A DNA stretch of 39,256 nucleotides from IMG/VR virus record IMGVR_UViG_3300033153_006643, positions 1 to 39,256 of that record; one strand, given 5' to 3'. Positions 39,190 to 39,256 of the stretch are shown piece by piece. Each line of letters begins with the position of its first letter. The stretch's first letter is position 1. Source of the DNA: a virus. The notes under the pieces are model-generated. The model did not search any database and had not been told where the DNA came from. It worked only from the letters and a program-made list of their open reading frames with translations. The translations under genes and the position numbers were made by a program.

Positions 39190-39256
39190 CTAATAATACC
39201 CTAATACTTTGCTTGGTGAATGTGAAGCTTTACGCCATGGTTCATAGAAATTCGAT
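39190..39256 (-). CDS. Hypothetical protein, 3' end; probably joins the gene at 1-224
   Basis: From the right edge a frame reads SNFYEPWRKASHSPSKVLGY plus a final Tyr and stops at TAG 39190-39192, ten bases before the terminase small subunit start. If the sequence is circular, this frame is exactly that of the 1-224 gene, joined by one Lys codon. The fragment alone is too short to classify. Confidence 0.5.
   Translation of the reverse strand, partial: SNFYEPWRKASHSPSKVLGYY

Noticed and set aside
1-39256. CRISPR arrays, rRNA genes, transposons
   Set aside because: No regularly spaced repeats, rRNA-like stretches or transposase frames were seen on either strand.

Overview
This window looks like an essentially complete, roughly 39 kb genome of a tailed double-stranded DNA phage with a long non-contractile (siphovirus, lambda/HK97-type) tail. 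The support is a full set of head, neck and tail genes: terminase small and large subunits, ClpP-like prohead protease, HK97-fold capsid, HK97-type portal, gp6-like connector, tail terminator, tail tube, a lambda G/GT-like frameshifted chaperone, tape measure, DUF1833 protein, NlpC/P60 protein and tail-tip J protein. The DNA is AT-rich. A lipoprotein signal with lipobox and the lambda-like K/J tail tip point to a diderm (Gram-negative) host; I cannot name it. No integrase, transposase, DNA polymerase, primase or replicative helicase is visible. A reading frame that runs off base 1 continues in frame at base 39256, so the sequence is probably a circular or circularly permuted genome cut inside one small gene just upstream of the terminase.

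Layout. Bases 1-5035 are a leftward early operon of short, tightly overlapping genes: coiled-coil and Cys-rich proteins, an ABA-sandwich-like protein, a cytosine-C5 DNA methyltransferase, a RusA-like resolvase and a zinc-ribbon microprotein. A likely promoter lies at 5141-5169. Bases 5049-5750 hold almost no protein-coding sequence but many possible helices and a rightward Rho-independent terminator; this is my best candidate for an undescribed large structured RNA. Bases 5751-5941 carry two rightward microgenes. Bases 5922-6801 carry two leftward genes, one resembling a helicase loader.

Bases 6887-11247 are mainly a rightward block of small membrane and Cys-rich proteins, an HNH/Ref-like nuclease, an XRE regulator, an amidase endolysin, a HEWGH metallopeptidase-like protein and a basic protein. 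Two leftward orphans, a secreted protein and a PD-(D/E)XK nuclease, interrupt it. Bases 11248-12111 form a leftward candidate holin/lipoprotein cassette.

Bases 12132-39179 are the leftward morphogenesis operon. Read in the direction of transcription it runs TerS, TerL, protease, capsid, decoration candidate, small acidic/basic protein, portal, a cassette of collagen-like and fibre-like proteins plus a permuted papain-like enzyme, connector and neck proteins, tail terminator, tail tube, G/GT, tape measure, tail-tip proteins, J, a long tail fibre and the lysis cassette. Two features stand out: the portal lies after the capsid, and a virion-appendage cassette is inserted between portal and connector.
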